Positions 1 to 8,773 of a stretch of DNA of 64,000 bases are shown here, piece after piece; position 1 is the stretch's first letter, and each line of letters begins with the position of its first letter. The stretch spans positions 1,798,001-1,862,000 of the forward strand of contig LT549889.1 in assembly GCA_900078775.1 (NCBI GenBank). The letters are read 5' to 3'. This DNA comes from Mycolicibacterium aurum. GTDB taxonomy: Bacteria > Actinomycetota > Actinomycetes > Mycobacteriales > Mycobacteriaceae. The notes under the pieces were generated by a model. The model was given only the letters and a program-made list of their open reading frames with translations. It ran no database searches and was not told where the DNA came from. The position numbers and the translations under genes were made by a program.

Positions 1-5
1 GGCCG

Positions 6-401
6 ATGAGCAAGATCGAGGTATTCGAGCCCGCCCTGTGCTGTGCCACCGGTGTCTGCGGGGAGGACGTCGACCAGCAGTTGGTCACCTTCTCCGCCGA
101 CATGGACTTCATCCGCACCCAAGGCGGTGACATCACCCGCTACAACCTCGCCGGCGAGCCTCAAGCCTTCGCCGACAACGAGGCCGCCAGGGCTTTCCTG
201 CATCTGTCCGGCTCGGCCGGGCTGCCGTTGGTTCTTGTCGACGGCGTCACCGCGATGACGGGCCGCTACCCCGACCGCGCCCAACTGAGCACCTGGGCCG
301 GATTGCGAGAGGTTGCGGTCCCCGTCGGCGGCGGCCTGGGCATCACCGGCACCGGCCCTGAAGACGGCTGCTGCGGCGGTGCGGCCTCAAGCTGCTGCTG
401 A
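6..401 (+). CDS. arsD: Arsenite metallochaperone ArsD
   Basis: This 131-residue protein matches the ArsD family, which carries As(III)/Sb(III) to the ArsA ATPase and weakly represses ars operons. The three metalloid-binding cysteines sit in CCATGVC as C12, C13 and C18, the same positions as in the plasmid R773 protein. Two further vicinal pairs (C122-C123, C130-C131) close the C-terminus, as in longer ArsD forms. The rest is a thioredoxin-like fold. It is the first gene visible of the ars cluster. Its ATG is followed by A, so an upstream gene cut off by the window edge could end in an ATGA overlap. Identity is firm; whether it also represses cannot be told from sequence. Confidence 0.95.
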   Translation: MSKIEVFEPALCCATGVCGEDVDQQLVTFSADMDFIRTQGGDITRYNLAGEPQAFADNEAARAFLHLSGSAGLPLVLVDGVTAMTGRYPDRAQLSTWAGLREVAVPVGGGLGITGTGPEDGCCGGAASSCC

Positions 402-440
402 CCCGGCGACGATCCCTCCAAAACACCCGAAAGACTGGCT

Positions 441-1406
441 ATGAGCTCACAACCCGTGCACGACGTCATCATCATCGGATCCGGCCCGGCCGGCTACACC
501 GCGGCGATCTACACCGCCCGTGCGGAGTTGAATCCACTTGTCTTCGAAGGGACCTCGTTCGGCGGGGCACTGATGACGACCACAGAGGTGGAGAACTATC
601 CCGGCTTCCGCACCGGCATCCAAGGCCCGGACCTGATGGGCGAGATGCGTGAGCAGGCCCTGCGGTTCGGTGCGGACCTGCAGATGGAAGACGTCGAATC
701 GGTGGCACTGAACCGCCCGATCAAAGAGGTCGTGACCGCCGACGGTGAGACGCACCGGGCACGTGCGGTAATCCTGGCCATGGGTGCCGCGGCCCGCTAC
801 CTGGGTGTCCCCGGGGAGCAGGAACTACTCGGCCGCGGGGTCAGCGCGTGCGCCACCTGCGACGGGTTCTTCTTCAAGGAACAGGACATCGCCGTGGTCG
901 GCGGCGGCGACTCAGCCATGGAGGAAGCCACGTTCCTGACCAAGTTCGCCCGCAGCGTCACCATCGTGCACCGGCGCGAGGAGTTCCGGGCCTCCAAGAT
1001 CATGCTGGAACGGGCCCGCGCCAATGACAAGATCGGCTTCCTGACCAACACCACCGTCGTGGCGGTGGAAGGCGACACCACCGTGGCCGGCCTGCGGGTG
1101 CGCAACGCGCTCACGGGTGAGGAGTCCGTCCTGGCGGTTACCGGGGTATTCGTCGCCGTGGGCCATGATCCCCGCTCGGAGCTCGTCCGCGACACCGTCG
1201 AGGTGGACGCCGAGGGCTACGTGGCGGTGCGCGGCCGTACCACCGCGACCTCGGTCGACGGTGTTTTCGCCGCAGGGGATCTCGTCGACCGCTCCTACCG
1301 CCAGGCCATCACCGCCGCGGGCAGTGGCTGCGCGGCGGCGATCGACGCCGAACGCTGGCTGGCCGACACCCACCACGCCACCGAGATGATCGGAGCACAC
1401 CCATGA
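441..1406 (+). CDS. trxB: Thioredoxin reductase (ars-island copy)
   Basis: A 321-residue cytoplasmic flavoenzyme that transfers electrons from NADPH to thioredoxin. The FAD-binding GSGPAG lies at residues 13-18, the redox-active CATC at C137-C140, the NADPH-binding GGGDS near residues 154-158, and the GVFAAGDL motif near the C-terminus. Length is normal for the family. It lies 39 bp after arsD and its stop overlaps the trxA start, so the pair should be co-translated. Placement between arsD and arsA suggests it supplies reducing power for arsenate reduction rather than being the housekeeping enzyme. That role is inferred; the enzyme class is clear. Confidence 0.95.
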   Translation: MSSQPVHDVIIIGSGPAGYTAAIYTARAELNPLVFEGTSFGGALMTTTEVENYPGFRTGIQGPDLMGEMREQALRFGADLQMEDVESVALNRPIKEVVTADGETHRARAVILAMGAAARYLGVPGEQELLGRGVSACATCDGFFFKEQDIAVVGGGDSAMEEATFLTKFARSVTIVHRREEFRASKIMLERARANDKIGFLTNTTVVAVEGDTTVAGLRVRNALTGEESVLAVTGVFVAVGHDPRSELVRDTVEVDAEGYVAVRGRTTATSVDGVFAAGDLVDRSYRQAITAAGSGCAAAIDAERWLADTHHATEMIGAHP

Positions 1407-1729
1407 GCACCTCACCGCTGACCGTCACCGACGACTCCTTCGCCGCTGACGTGCTGGCCAGCGAAACACCTGTGCTGGTGGACTTCTGGGCACCCTGGTG
1501 TGGACCGTGCAAGATGGTCGCCCCCGTCCTGGAGGAGATCGCCAAGGAGAAGGCCGGGGTGCTGACGGTTGCCAAGATCGACATCGACGCCAACCCGACC
1601 AGTGCCCGAGACTTCCAGGTGATCTCGATTCCCACGCTGATCCTGTTCAAGGACGGCAAGCCCGTCACCCGCATCGTCGGTGCCAAAGGCAAAGCCGCCC
1701 TACTCGGTGAGATCGCCGACGTCCTCTAA
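1403..1729 (+). CDS. trxA: Thioredoxin (ars-island copy)
   Basis: A 108-residue classical thioredoxin. The active site WCGPC is at residues 32-36 (C33, C36), preceded by the usual VDFWAPW strand and followed by the cis-proline region IPTLILF. The ATG overlaps the trxB stop in an ATGA junction, showing tight coupling to its reductase. In ars operons a dedicated thioredoxin usually regenerates an arsenate reductase; none is visible in the window, but it could lie to the left of base 1. It is complete with no missing catalytic residue. Confidence 0.95.
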   Translation: MSTSPLTVTDDSFAADVLASETPVLVDFWAPWCGPCKMVAPVLEEIAKEKAGVLTVAKIDIDANPTSARDFQVISIPTLILFKDGKPVTRIVGAKGKAALLGEIADVL

Positions 1730-1799
1730 CCCATCGTCTTTTCACCGCAGGCCCGCTGCTGCCGCGCCATCACCACCAAACAGAGGAGTCGCACCCCCG

Positions 1800-3578
1800 A
1801 TGAAGTTCCTTGATGATCCGCCGCGCTTCCTGTTCTTCACCGGCAAGGGTGGGGTGGGCAAGACTTCGATCGCCTGTGCCACCGCGATCACCCTGGCCCG
1901 GCAGGGCCGCACCGTGCTGCTGGTCAGCACCGATCCCGCCTCCAACGTCGGGCAGGTGTTCGGGCTGACGATCGGCAACACCATCACCGCCATCCCCGCG
2001 GTGGACGGGCTGGCGGCGTTGGAGATCGACCCCGACCAGGCCGCCGCGGCTTATCGGGAGCGCATCGTCGGACCGGTCCGTGGTCTGCTGCCCGAGGCGG
2101 AGGTGGCCTCGATCACCGAACAGCTCTCCGGCTCCTGCACCACCGAGATCGCCTCGTTCAACGAGTTCACCGAGCTACTCACCGACTCCGAGGCCCGCAC
2201 CGGCCAGTTCGATCATGTCCTGTTCGACACCGCCCCCACCGGCCACACCATCCGGCTCCTGCAGTTGCCCGGATCCTGGACGGACTTCCTCAACGAGGGC
2301 AAGGGCGACGCCTCCTGCCTGGGCCCGCTGGCCGGACTGGAGAAACGGCGCGCCGTCTACGCCGCCGCCGTGCAGGCGCTGGCCGATCCGACGCGTACCC
2401 GCCTGGTGCTGGTGGCCCGCGCTCAGAGCTCGACGCTGGCTGAGATCACCCGCACCCACCGGGAACTGGCCGCCATCGGCCTCAACCACCAGTACGTGGT
2501 GATCAACGGTGTGCTCCCCGAGCCCGCGGACGACACCGATCCGTTGGCTTCGGCGATCTACCGCCGCGAACAGCAGGCCATCGCCGCCCTTCCCGGGGAA
2601 CTGCGGGTGCTGCCGTTGGATGCGGTGGAACTGAAGTCCACCAACATCGTCGGAATCGACGCGCTGGCAACACTGTTCACCCCCGATGCCGCGACCGGAC
2701 AGCTCGACCAGCCTGCGGTCGAGGTGCCCGATGCGCCGCTGGCCGCGCTGATCGACCAGATCGCCACCGGCGACAAGGGCTTGATCATGTGTATGGGCAA
2801 GGGCGGAGTGGGCAAGACCACTGTCGCCGCTGCGATCGCCGTCGCCTTGGCACAGCGCGGCCACCCGGTGCACCTGACCACCACCGACCCCGCCGGGCAT
2901 CTCACCGACACCCTGCACGGCTCACTGGAACATCTGACCGTCTCCAGCATCGACCCGGTCGAGGCCACCCGCGTCTACCGCGAGCATGTGCTGGCCACCA
3001 AGGGCGCGAACCTCGACGAGCAGGGCAGGCTGATGCTCGCCGAAGACCTGCGGTCCCCGTGCACCGAGGAAGTCGCTGTCTTCCAAGCATTCTCGAAGGT
3101 CATCGCCGAGTCGCGCCGCCAGTTCGTCGTCGTCGACACCGCACCGACCGGGCACACTCTGCTGCTGCTGGATGCCACCGGCTCCTATCACCGGGAAGTC
3201 GCCCGCCAACTCGGTGACCGCCACTTCACCACACCGCTGATGCGGCTGCAGGACCCCGAACTCACCAAGGTCATCATCGTCGCCCTCGCCGAGACCACCC
3301 CGGTCCTGGAAGCTGCCGCCCTCTGCGGCGAGCTCGAACGCGCCGGCATTCACCCGTGGGCCTGGGTGATCAACAACTCGCTGGCCGCCGCCGAACCCAC
3401 CTCGACGCTGCTGCGCCGCCGCGCCGCCGCCGAAATTCCCCAGATCTCGACAGTGCGAGACGATTACGCCGACCGCATAGCCGTCATCCCACTGCTCGCC
3501 ACCGAACCCGTCGGCATCCCCGCACTGCGGGCCCTCGCCGATGCCCGCAACACCGACTCGACAGCGGTCAGCAGGTGA
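1800..3578 (+). CDS. arsA: Arsenical pump ATPase ArsA
   Basis: A 592-residue duplicated ATPase that powers arsenite/antimonite efflux through a membrane partner. The start is the ATG at 1800 because AGAGGAG lies 11 nt upstream; the longer open frame to 1680 overlaps trxA and has no support. Two P-loops, GKGGVGKT, lie at residues 15-22 and 333-340, one per half. The three cysteines forming the metalloid site in R773 ArsA are all present: SCTTE (C113), SCLGPL (C173) and PCTEE (C421). DTAPTGHT switch motifs occur in both halves. No ArsB or Acr3 follows it; the next gene encodes a permease of another family. Confidence 0.95.
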   Translation: MKFLDDPPRFLFFTGKGGVGKTSIACATAITLARQGRTVLLVSTDPASNVGQVFGLTIGNTITAIPAVDGLAALEIDPDQAAAAYRERIVGPVRGLLPEAEVASITEQLSGSCTTEIASFNEFTELLTDSEARTGQFDHVLFDTAPTGHTIRLLQLPGSWTDFLNEGKGDASCLGPLAGLEKRRAVYAAAVQALADPTRTRLVLVARAQSSTLAEITRTHRELAAIGLNHQYVVINGVLPEPADDTDPLASAIYRREQQAIAALPGELRVLPLDAVELKSTNIVGIDALATLFTPDAATGQLDQPAVEVPDAPLAALIDQIATGDKGLIMCMGKGGVGKTTVAAAIAVALAQRGHPVHLTTTDPAGHLTDTLHGSLEHLTVSSIDPVEATRVYREHVLATKGANLDEQGRLMLAEDLRSPCTEEVAVFQAFSKVIAESRRQFVVVDTAPTGHTLLLLDATGSYHREVARQLGDRHFTTPLMRLQDPELTKVIIVALAETTPVLEAAALCGELERAGIHPWAWVINNSLAAAEPTSTLLRRRAAAEIPQISTVRDDYADRIAVIPLLATEPVGIPALRALADARNTDSTAVSR

Positions 3579-4624
3579 GCAGCGTCGCCGGCCCCGACGG
3601 CCTCTCGATGCGCGCACGGACCTCGGGCGTTCTTGTCCTTGCCGCACTCGGGTGGGCTGTCCTCTACACGCTCAACGAGCACATCTGGGACGCGATCGTC
3701 GGCTGGCTGGGGCTTGATCTGCACACTCGTGCCGTCGGCGCGGTGCACTTCTTCCTCTACGACACGGTGAAGATCTTCCTGTTGCTCACCGGACTGATGT
3801 TCGTGGTCGGGATGCTGCGGGCGAGCCTCGATCTGGACAAGGCCAGGGACTACCTGCAAGGCCGCGGACTTTTCGTCGGGTTGGTGCTCGCCGTCGTTCT
3901 CGGCGTCGTGACGCCGTTCTGCTCGTGCAGTTCGATCCCGCTGTTCATCGGGTTCGTTGCCGCCGGTATCCCGCTGTCGATCACCCTGACGTTCCTCATC
4001 GCCTCGCCGCTGATCAGCGAGATCGCCGCGATCATGATCGGCGACCAGTTCGGCTGGCATATCGCCGCGGTCTACGTTGGCGCAGGCAGTGTGCTGTCGC
4101 TGCTGATCGGCTGGATCTTCTCCCGCTTCGACCTCAGTCGGTGGGTCGAGCCCATGGTGTTCGCGACGAAGGTGGGGGCACTGCGCGCCGACGGGCACGT
4201 ACCCACGCTGGCCGAACGGGTCGATGCCGCACTCGGGGAGGCCAAGGACATCTTCCGCAGCGTGTGGCTGTGGGTTCTGGTGGGGGTCGGCATCGGGGCT
4301 GTCATCCACGGATGGGTTCCCGCCGACTTCTTCGTCCGCTTCGCCGGACCGGACAACCCCTTCGCGGTCGTGGTCGCGACACTGGCCGGATTGCCCCTCT
4401 ACGTCAACGGCGCCGGTGTCGTGCCGATCGCAGAAGCGCTGTGGGCCAAGGGGATGTCGCTGGGGACGGTGATGGCGTTCACGATGAGTGCGATCGCCTT
4501 GTCGATTCCGCAGGCGGTCATGCTGCGCCGAGTGCTGAAGCCGCCACTGCTGACGCTGTTCTTCGGCACCGTGGCGATGGGAATCATGATCATCGGGTTC
4601 CTGTTCAACCTCGTCGGCCGATAA
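3575..4624 (+). CDS. COG0701/DUF318-type permease (ArsP-like)
   Basis: A polytopic membrane protein of about 349 residues with eight or so hydrophobic segments. The cytosol-facing signature FCSCSS (C116, C118) followed by IPLFIGFVAAGIP is typical of the COG0701/DUF318 permeases, a group that includes ArsP (organoarsenical efflux) and proposed metal exporters. The GTG at 3575 overlaps the arsA stop (GTGA), so coupling favours it; an ATG at 3608 is the alternative. It sits where arsB or acr3 would usually be, and a CxxC thioredoxin-like protein follows at once, a common companion of this permease family. Substrate is unknown. Confidence 0.8.
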   Translation: MSSVAGPDGLSMRARTSGVLVLAALGWAVLYTLNEHIWDAIVGWLGLDLHTRAVGAVHFFLYDTVKIFLLLTGLMFVVGMLRASLDLDKARDYLQGRGLFVGLVLAVVLGVVTPFCSCSSIPLFIGFVAAGIPLSITLTFLIASPLISEIAAIMIGDQFGWHIAAVYVGAGSVLSLLIGWIFSRFDLSRWVEPMVFATKVGALRADGHVPTLAERVDAALGEAKDIFRSVWLWVLVGVGIGAVIHGWVPADFFVRFAGPDNPFAVVVATLAGLPLYVNGAGVVPIAEALWAKGMSLGTVMAFTMSAIALSIPQAVMLRRVLKPPLLTLFFGTVAMGIMIIGFLFNLVGR

Positions 4625-4656
4625 CCCAACCACTACCACCGAACGGAGTTCTGCTC

Positions 4657-4893
4657 ATGATCGTCAAAATCCTCGGACCCGGCTGCCGCAACTGCCACGC
4701 CCTTGAGGAACGTACTCGGGAGGCGCTCACCCAGTTGGGTCTGGACGCCGAGATCCAGGCGGTCACCGACTACGCCGAGATCGCCGGCTACGGCGTGATG
4801 AAAACCCCCGGACTGGTAGTCGACGAGGAAGTCCTCGTCGCCGGAAAGGTCCCGAGCGCCAAAGAACTCGCCCAACTCCTCGCCGCACGCTGA
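4657..4893 (+). CDS. Small thioredoxin-like (TM0996/MTH895-type) protein
   Basis: A 78-residue thioredoxin-fold protein with a C10-x-x-C13 pair in GPGCRNC and a cis-proline motif MKTPGLVVDE, matching the small redox-active disulfide proteins of the TM0996/MTH895 group. AACGGAG lies 8 nt before the ATG. These proteins are very often encoded beside COG0701 permeases, as here (32 bp downstream), and probably act as a partner thiol or metal carrier for the permease. That partnership is inferred from context. Confidence 0.85.
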   Translation: MIVKILGPGCRNCHALEERTREALTQLGLDAEIQAVTDYAEIAGYGVMKTPGLVVDEEVLVAGKVPSAKELAQLLAAR

Positions 4894-4897
4894 GGAG

Positions 4898-5279
4898 TTG
4901 GGTGCGAAACGCAGTCGGCGCGTCGATGCCACCACAGGTGAAATGGTGGACAGCGACGACAACGCCCTCGGCGACATCGTCATGATTCCGCCGGTGTTGG
5001 CCGCCCGGGAACGCGGCGTGCTGCAATCGCTTCCGATGCCCGAGGGACCGACCCGCGACGGCATCTGTTGGCCCGACCACGAACCATGCGCCGACGTCAT
5101 CGTCTGGGCGACGGGCTTCCGCCCGGCCCTGGCGCATCTGCGGCCGCTGCGACTTCGCGAGCCCGATGGCGATTGGACGGGTCCGGGGATCGGCGACCCT
5201 CATCGGTGTCGGGCTGTTGACCGGAGGAGCAGCCGGAGGAAGCCGCGATCTAGCTGCGGCGCAGCGGTTTCCCAAGTTG
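4898..5279 (+). pseudogene. Remnant of an ArsO-like flavin monooxygenase
   Basis: Only the C-terminal part of a flavin-containing monooxygenase of the type found in ars operons can be read: a stretch with NALGDIVMIPPV, then VIVWATGFRPALAHL, the FMO signature that precedes the end of the protein. The N-terminal FAD- and NADPH-binding GxGxxG regions, about 200 residues, are absent because the fragment begins straight after the small thioredoxin gene. Similarity fades after about base 5170, and the open frame then runs into the tRNA gene, which no real protein would do. The readable part is therefore a truncated relic at the island edge. Confidence 0.65.
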
Positions 5280-5365
5280 TGTCCGAGGGGGGACTTGAAC
5301 CCCCACGCCCGTTAATAGGGCACTAGCACCTCAAGCTAGCGCGTCTGCCATTCCGCCACTCGGAC
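5280..5365 (-). tRNA. tRNA-Leu (anticodon GAG)
   Basis: On the minus strand an 86-nt leucine-type tRNA folds cleanly. The acceptor stem GTCCGAG pairs with CTCGGAC, the anticodon stem CTAGC/GCTAG encloses the loop TTGAGGT (anticodon GAG), there is a long variable arm of class II type, and the T arm carries GTTCAAG. The discriminator base is A and CCA is not encoded. Its 3' end faces the arsenic island, as expected for a tRNA used as an integration site. Confidence 0.95.
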
Positions 5366-5485
5366 ATTTCTCCGCGCTGTCCGCGAGGAGCGACTAAGGC
5401 TAACGGATGGGGGCGCTCAGTCCCAAACCAGCCCCGCAAAGAGGTGCGTCACCGCACCCGACGGTGCCCCCACGGTGGTACGAAT

Positions 5486-6829
5486 GTGACTGTGACCGTG
5501 CCTTCCGCCAGCGCCGCTGACGAGGTCGTCGACCTCGTCAGCAAGCTGATCCGTTTCGACACCTCCAACACCGGTGATCCGGCGACCACCAAGGTGGAGG
5601 CCGACTGTGCGCAGTGGGTGGGGGACCGGCTCCGCGAGGTCGGCTACACCACCGAGTACGTCGAGGCCGGGGCGCCCGGGCGGGGCAACCTGTTCGCCCG
5701 GCTGGCCGGGGCCGACCCGAACCGCGGCGCACTGCTGATCCACGGCCACCTCGACGTGGTCCCGGCCGAACCGGCCGACTGGAGCGTGCACCCGTTCTCC
5801 GGGGCGATCAAGGACGGCTACGTGTGGGGCCGCGGCGCGGTCGACATGAAGGACATGGTCGGGATGATGCTCGCCGTCGCCCGGCACCTCAAACGCCACA
5901 ACATCGTGCCGCCGCGTGACCTGGTATTCGCCTTCGTCTCCGATGAGGAGCACGGCGGCACCTACGGGGCGCAGTGGCTGGTCGACAACCGGCCCGACCT
6001 GTTCCACGGGGTCACCGAGGCCATCGGCGAGGTCGGCGGCTTCTCGCTGACGGTGCCGCGCCGCGACGGCGGCGAGCGCCGGCTGTACCTGATCGAGACC
6101 GCCGAGAAGGGCCTGGCCTGGATGCGGCTGACCGCGCGCGGGCGGGCCGGGCACGGATCGATGGTGCACGACGACAACGCCGTCACCGAGGTGGCCGAGG
6201 CGGTGGCCCGGCTGGGCCGGCACCAGTTCCCGCTGATCCTGACCGACCCGGTCGCGCAGTTCCTCGCCGCCGTCGCCGAGGAGACCGGCTACGAGTTCGA
6301 CGTGAACTCCCCGGATCTGGAGGGCACCATCGCCAAGCTGGGCGGGATCGCCCGCATCGTGGGCGCCACGCTGCGCGACACCGCGAACCCGACCATGCTC
6401 AAGGCCGGCTACAAGGCCAACGTCATCCCCGCGGTCGCCGAGGCGGTGCTGGACTGCCGGGTGCTGCCGGGCCGCCGGGCGGCCTTCGAACGCGAGGTCG
6501 ACGAACTGATCGGCCCGAAGGTCGAGCGCAGCTGGGAACGCGATCTGCCGTCCTATGAGACCTCGTTCGACGGGGATCTGGTGGACCAGATGAACGCCTC
6601 GCTGCTGGCACTGGACCCCGAAGCCCGCACCGTGCCGTACATGATGTCCGGCGGTACCGACGCGAAGTCGTTCCAGCGGTTGGGAATTCGCTGCTTCGGC
6701 TTCGCCCCGCTGCGGCTGCCGCCGGAGCTGGATTTCGCCTCGCTGTTCCACGGCGTCGACGAGCGGGTACCTGTCGACGCACTAGAGTTCGGGGCCAAGG
6801 TCCTCGAACACTTCCTCACCCACTGCTGA
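5486..6829 (+). CDS. M20 family metallopeptidase/deacylase (Rv2141c-like)
   Basis: A protein of about 447 residues of the M20/M25/M40 zinc amidohydrolase family, which cleaves peptides or N-acyl amino acids; the natural substrate of the mycobacterial member is not known to me. Metal-ligand motifs are visible: HGHLDVV (H88, D90), GRGAVDMKD, SDEEHGG and a C-terminal GGTDAKSF. A dimerisation insert lies in the middle as usual. The start is uncertain: GTG codons at 5486, 5492 and 5498 are all possible, while the frame open to 5444 adds an arginine-rich stretch with no support. The PEBP gene follows 9 bp later. Confidence 0.85.
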   Translation: MTVTVPSASAADEVVDLVSKLIRFDTSNTGDPATTKVEADCAQWVGDRLREVGYTTEYVEAGAPGRGNLFARLAGADPNRGALLIHGHLDVVPAEPADWSVHPFSGAIKDGYVWGRGAVDMKDMVGMMLAVARHLKRHNIVPPRDLVFAFVSDEEHGGTYGAQWLVDNRPDLFHGVTEAIGEVGGFSLTVPRRDGGERRLYLIETAEKGLAWMRLTARGRAGHGSMVHDDNAVTEVAEAVARLGRHQFPLILTDPVAQFLAAVAEETGYEFDVNSPDLEGTIAKLGGIARIVGATLRDTANPTMLKAGYKANVIPAVAEAVLDCRVLPGRRAAFEREVDELIGPKVERSWERDLPSYETSFDGDLVDQMNASLLALDPEARTVPYMMSGGTDAKSFQRLGIRCFGFAPLRLPPELDFASLFHGVDERVPVDALEFGAKVLEHFLTHC

Positions 6830-6838
6830 AAGGGCGCG

Positions 6839-7363
6839 ATGAGCACGTCACCGTACGACAACCTTCCGCAACTGCCGACCTTCACGCTGACCTCGGAGTC
6901 CGTCGCCGACGGCCAACCGCTGGCCAACGATCAGGTCAGCGGGATCATGGGCGCCGGCGGCAAGGACGTCTCGCCGCAGCTGAGCTGGTCGGGCTTCCCG
7001 GCGGAGACCCGCAGCTTCGCGGTCACCGTGTACGACCCGGACGCCCCGACCCTGTCCGGCTTCTGGCACTGGGCGGTCGCGGACCTGCCGGTCAGCGTGA
7101 CCTCGCTGGCCGCCGATGCCGGCAACGGGGACCCGCTGCCCGGGGGTGCGGTGACGTTGAGCAACGACGCCTCGCTCAAGCGCTTCATCGGCGCGGCCCC
7201 GCCGGCCGGTCACGGCCCGCACCGGTACTACATCGCGGTGCACGCGCTGCCGGTGGAGAGCCTGGGGCTGCCCGACGGCGCCACCCCGGCCTATCTCGGG
7301 TTCAACCTGTTCGGCCAGGCGATCGCCCGCGCGGTCATCCACGGGACCTACGAGCAGAAGTAG
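6839..7363 (+). CDS. YbhB/YbcL (PEBP) family protein, TB18.6-like
   Basis: A 174-residue phosphatidylethanolamine-binding-protein (Raf kinase inhibitor-like) family member, matching Rv2140c/TB18.6. The core signature is readable: ISPQLSWSG-type KDVSPQLSW, then [19 protein letters not shown] with the DPDAP ligand-pocket motif, and later [12 protein letters not shown]. There is no signal peptide, so it should be cytosolic. GAAAGGG precedes the ATG. It is probably co-transcribed with the M20 gene. The bacterial family's ligand is not established. Confidence 0.92.
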   Translation: MSTSPYDNLPQLPTFTLTSESVADGQPLANDQVSGIMGAGGKDVSPQLSWSGFPAETRSFAVTVYDPDAPTLSGFWHWAVADLPVSVTSLAADAGNGDPLPGGAVTLSNDASLKRFIGAAPPAGHGPHRYYIAVHALPVESLGLPDGATPAYLGFNLFGQAIARAVIHGTYEQK

Positions 7364-7372
7364 CTTTCGTCC

Positions 7373-7440
7373 TGCCGCGAGCGTGCGTGGACTCGGTCAA
7401 GCACGCGGCGTGTCTGCCGCAGACACGCACTCTCGCGGCA
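7373..7440. terminator. Bidirectional terminator-like inverted repeat
   Basis: Arms of 17 nt at 7373-7389 and 7424-7440 (TGCCGCGAGCGTGCGTG against CACGCACTCTCGCGGCA) are complementary except for one position, with a 34-nt loop. It lies between the convergent PEBP and pyrD genes. Its GCGTGCGTG/ACGCAC composition resembles hairpins I recall as frequent between mycobacterial genes. Confidence 0.6.
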
Positions 7441-7459
7441 AGAGGGTCTAGCGCGGGGG

Positions 7460-8524
7460 TCAGCGCGTCGCGGCGCCGACCGCCTCGGACAGCGACGCGT
7501 AGCCGCCCTCACGCAGCCGGCGGGACAGCCCGTCGTGGATGCGCTTGGCCCACAGGCCGCCGCCGTAGATGAACCCGGTGTAGCCCTGCAGCAGGGTCGC
7601 CCCGGAGATGATCCGCTCCCAGGCGTCGTCGGCGGTCTCGATGCCGCCGACGCTGATCAGCACCAGCTTGTCGCCGACCCGGGCGTAGAGTCGGCGCAGC
7701 ACCTCCAGCGACCGCTCGGCGACCGGCGCGCCGGACACACCACCGGCTCCCAGCTCCGCCACCCCGGGGGTGCGCAGCCCCTCCCGGGAGATCGTGGTGT
7801 TGGTGGCGACGATGCCGGCGAGATCCAATTCGACTGCCAGATCCGCGATCTCGTCGATATCCGAATCGGACAGGTCGGGGGCGATCTTGACCAGCACCGG
7901 GGTGGACGTCGCGGCGCGGACCGCCGCCAGGATGGGCCGCAGCGAGGCCACCGCCTGCAGGTCGCGCAGTCCCGGGGTGTTCGGCGAACTGACGTTGACC
8001 ACCAGGTAGGAGGCCAGCGGGCCGACCAGCCGGGCGCTCTCGGCGTAGTCCTCGACCGCGCGTTCGGCCGGGGTGACCTTGGTCTTGCCGATGTTCACCC
8101 CGATCGGCACGTCGGGGGTGTGCCGGGTCAGCTGCACGGCCAGCGCGCCGGCGCCGTGGTTGTTGAAGCCCATCCGGTTGAGCAGCGCGCGGTCCTCGGG
8201 CAGCCGGAACAACCGGGGTGCCGGATTGCCGGGCTGGGCCTGCGCGGTGACCGTGCCGACCTCGGCGTAGCCGAACCCGAGTGCACCCCAGGCGCCCAGG
8301 CCGTTGCCGTCCTTGTCGAAGCCGGCCGCCAGGCCGAGCGGGCCGGGGAAACGCACCCCCCACACGGTGCTGGCCAGTGCCGGGTCCCGCGGTGCCAGCC
8401 GGGCGCGCAGCAGCCGGCGGGCGACGGCGGTGCCGGTGACCAGGCGCAGCACGGCGAACACCAGGCCGTGAATGCGTTCGGGATCGACCAGGAAGAAGGC
8501 CTGGCGAAGATAGCGGTAGATCAC
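7460..8524 (-). CDS. pyrD: Dihydroorotate dehydrogenase (quinone), class 2
   Basis: A 354-residue flavoenzyme of the inner membrane that oxidises dihydroorotate to orotate in pyrimidine synthesis, passing electrons to quinone. The N-terminal amphipathic segment [19 protein letters not shown] is the class 2 membrane anchor. FMN-site motifs [25 protein letters not shown], the catalytic-serine region [15 protein letters not shown] and [12 protein letters not shown] follow in order. The GTG at 8524 overlaps the stop of the upstream DUF5703 gene (GTGA), which fixes the start; the open frame reaches further back but overlaps that gene. Confidence 0.97.
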   Translation of the reverse strand: MIYRYLRQAFFLVDPERIHGLVFAVLRLVTGTAVARRLLRARLAPRDPALASTVWGVRFPGPLGLAAGFDKDGNGLGAWGALGFGYAEVGTVTAQAQPGNPAPRLFRLPEDRALLNRMGFNNHGAGALAVQLTRHTPDVPIGVNIGKTKVTPAERAVEDYAESARLVGPLASYLVVNVSSPNTPGLRDLQAVASLRPILAAVRAATSTPVLVKIAPDLSDSDIDEIADLAVELDLAGIVATNTTISREGLRTPGVAELGAGGVSGAPVAERSLEVLRRLYARVGDKLVLISVGGIETADDAWERIISGATLLQGYTGFIYGGGLWAKRIHDGLSRRLREGGYASLSEAVGAATR

Positions 8525-8763
8525 AGCACGGGCTGCTCGCCGAGGGCCGACTTCTTGCGGCGCAACAGCACCCGACGGCTGCCGTCGGTGTAGGCCCGCA
8601 CCCGGGTCAGCTCCCATCCCCGGTACTGCGCCTCGATCGACAACCGCACCGAGGCCGACAGCCGGGTGACATCCGGTGGCAGCCGCAGCGGCACCCAGTC
8701 GTATTCGTCGGACAGGTCACCGGCCCACCCGGTGGGCATCCGTCCCCGCTGCACCGAAGTCAT
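8521..8763 (-). CDS. DUF5703-type small protein
   Basis: An 80-residue protein with the sequence pattern of actinobacterial DUF5703 proteins: [13 protein letters not shown] near residue 20, then an [23 protein letters not shown] segment. No signal peptide, membrane helix or catalytic motif is seen, and no function is known. It lies 10 bp after lppL and overlaps pyrD by 4 bp, so it is the middle gene of an lppL-DUF5703-pyrD operon. Confidence 0.75.
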   Translation of the reverse strand: MTSVQRGRMPTGWAGDLSDEYDWVPLRLPPDVTRLSASVRLSIEAQYRGWELTRVRAYTDGSRRVLLRRKKSALGEQPVL

Positions 8764-8773
8764 GTCCGCCTCC

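Noticed and set aside
4898-5326. Open frame continuing through the tRNA-Leu gene
   Set aside because: The last 47 bases lie inside a tRNA, so the frame cannot be an intact functional gene; kept only as a fragment up to the tRNA.
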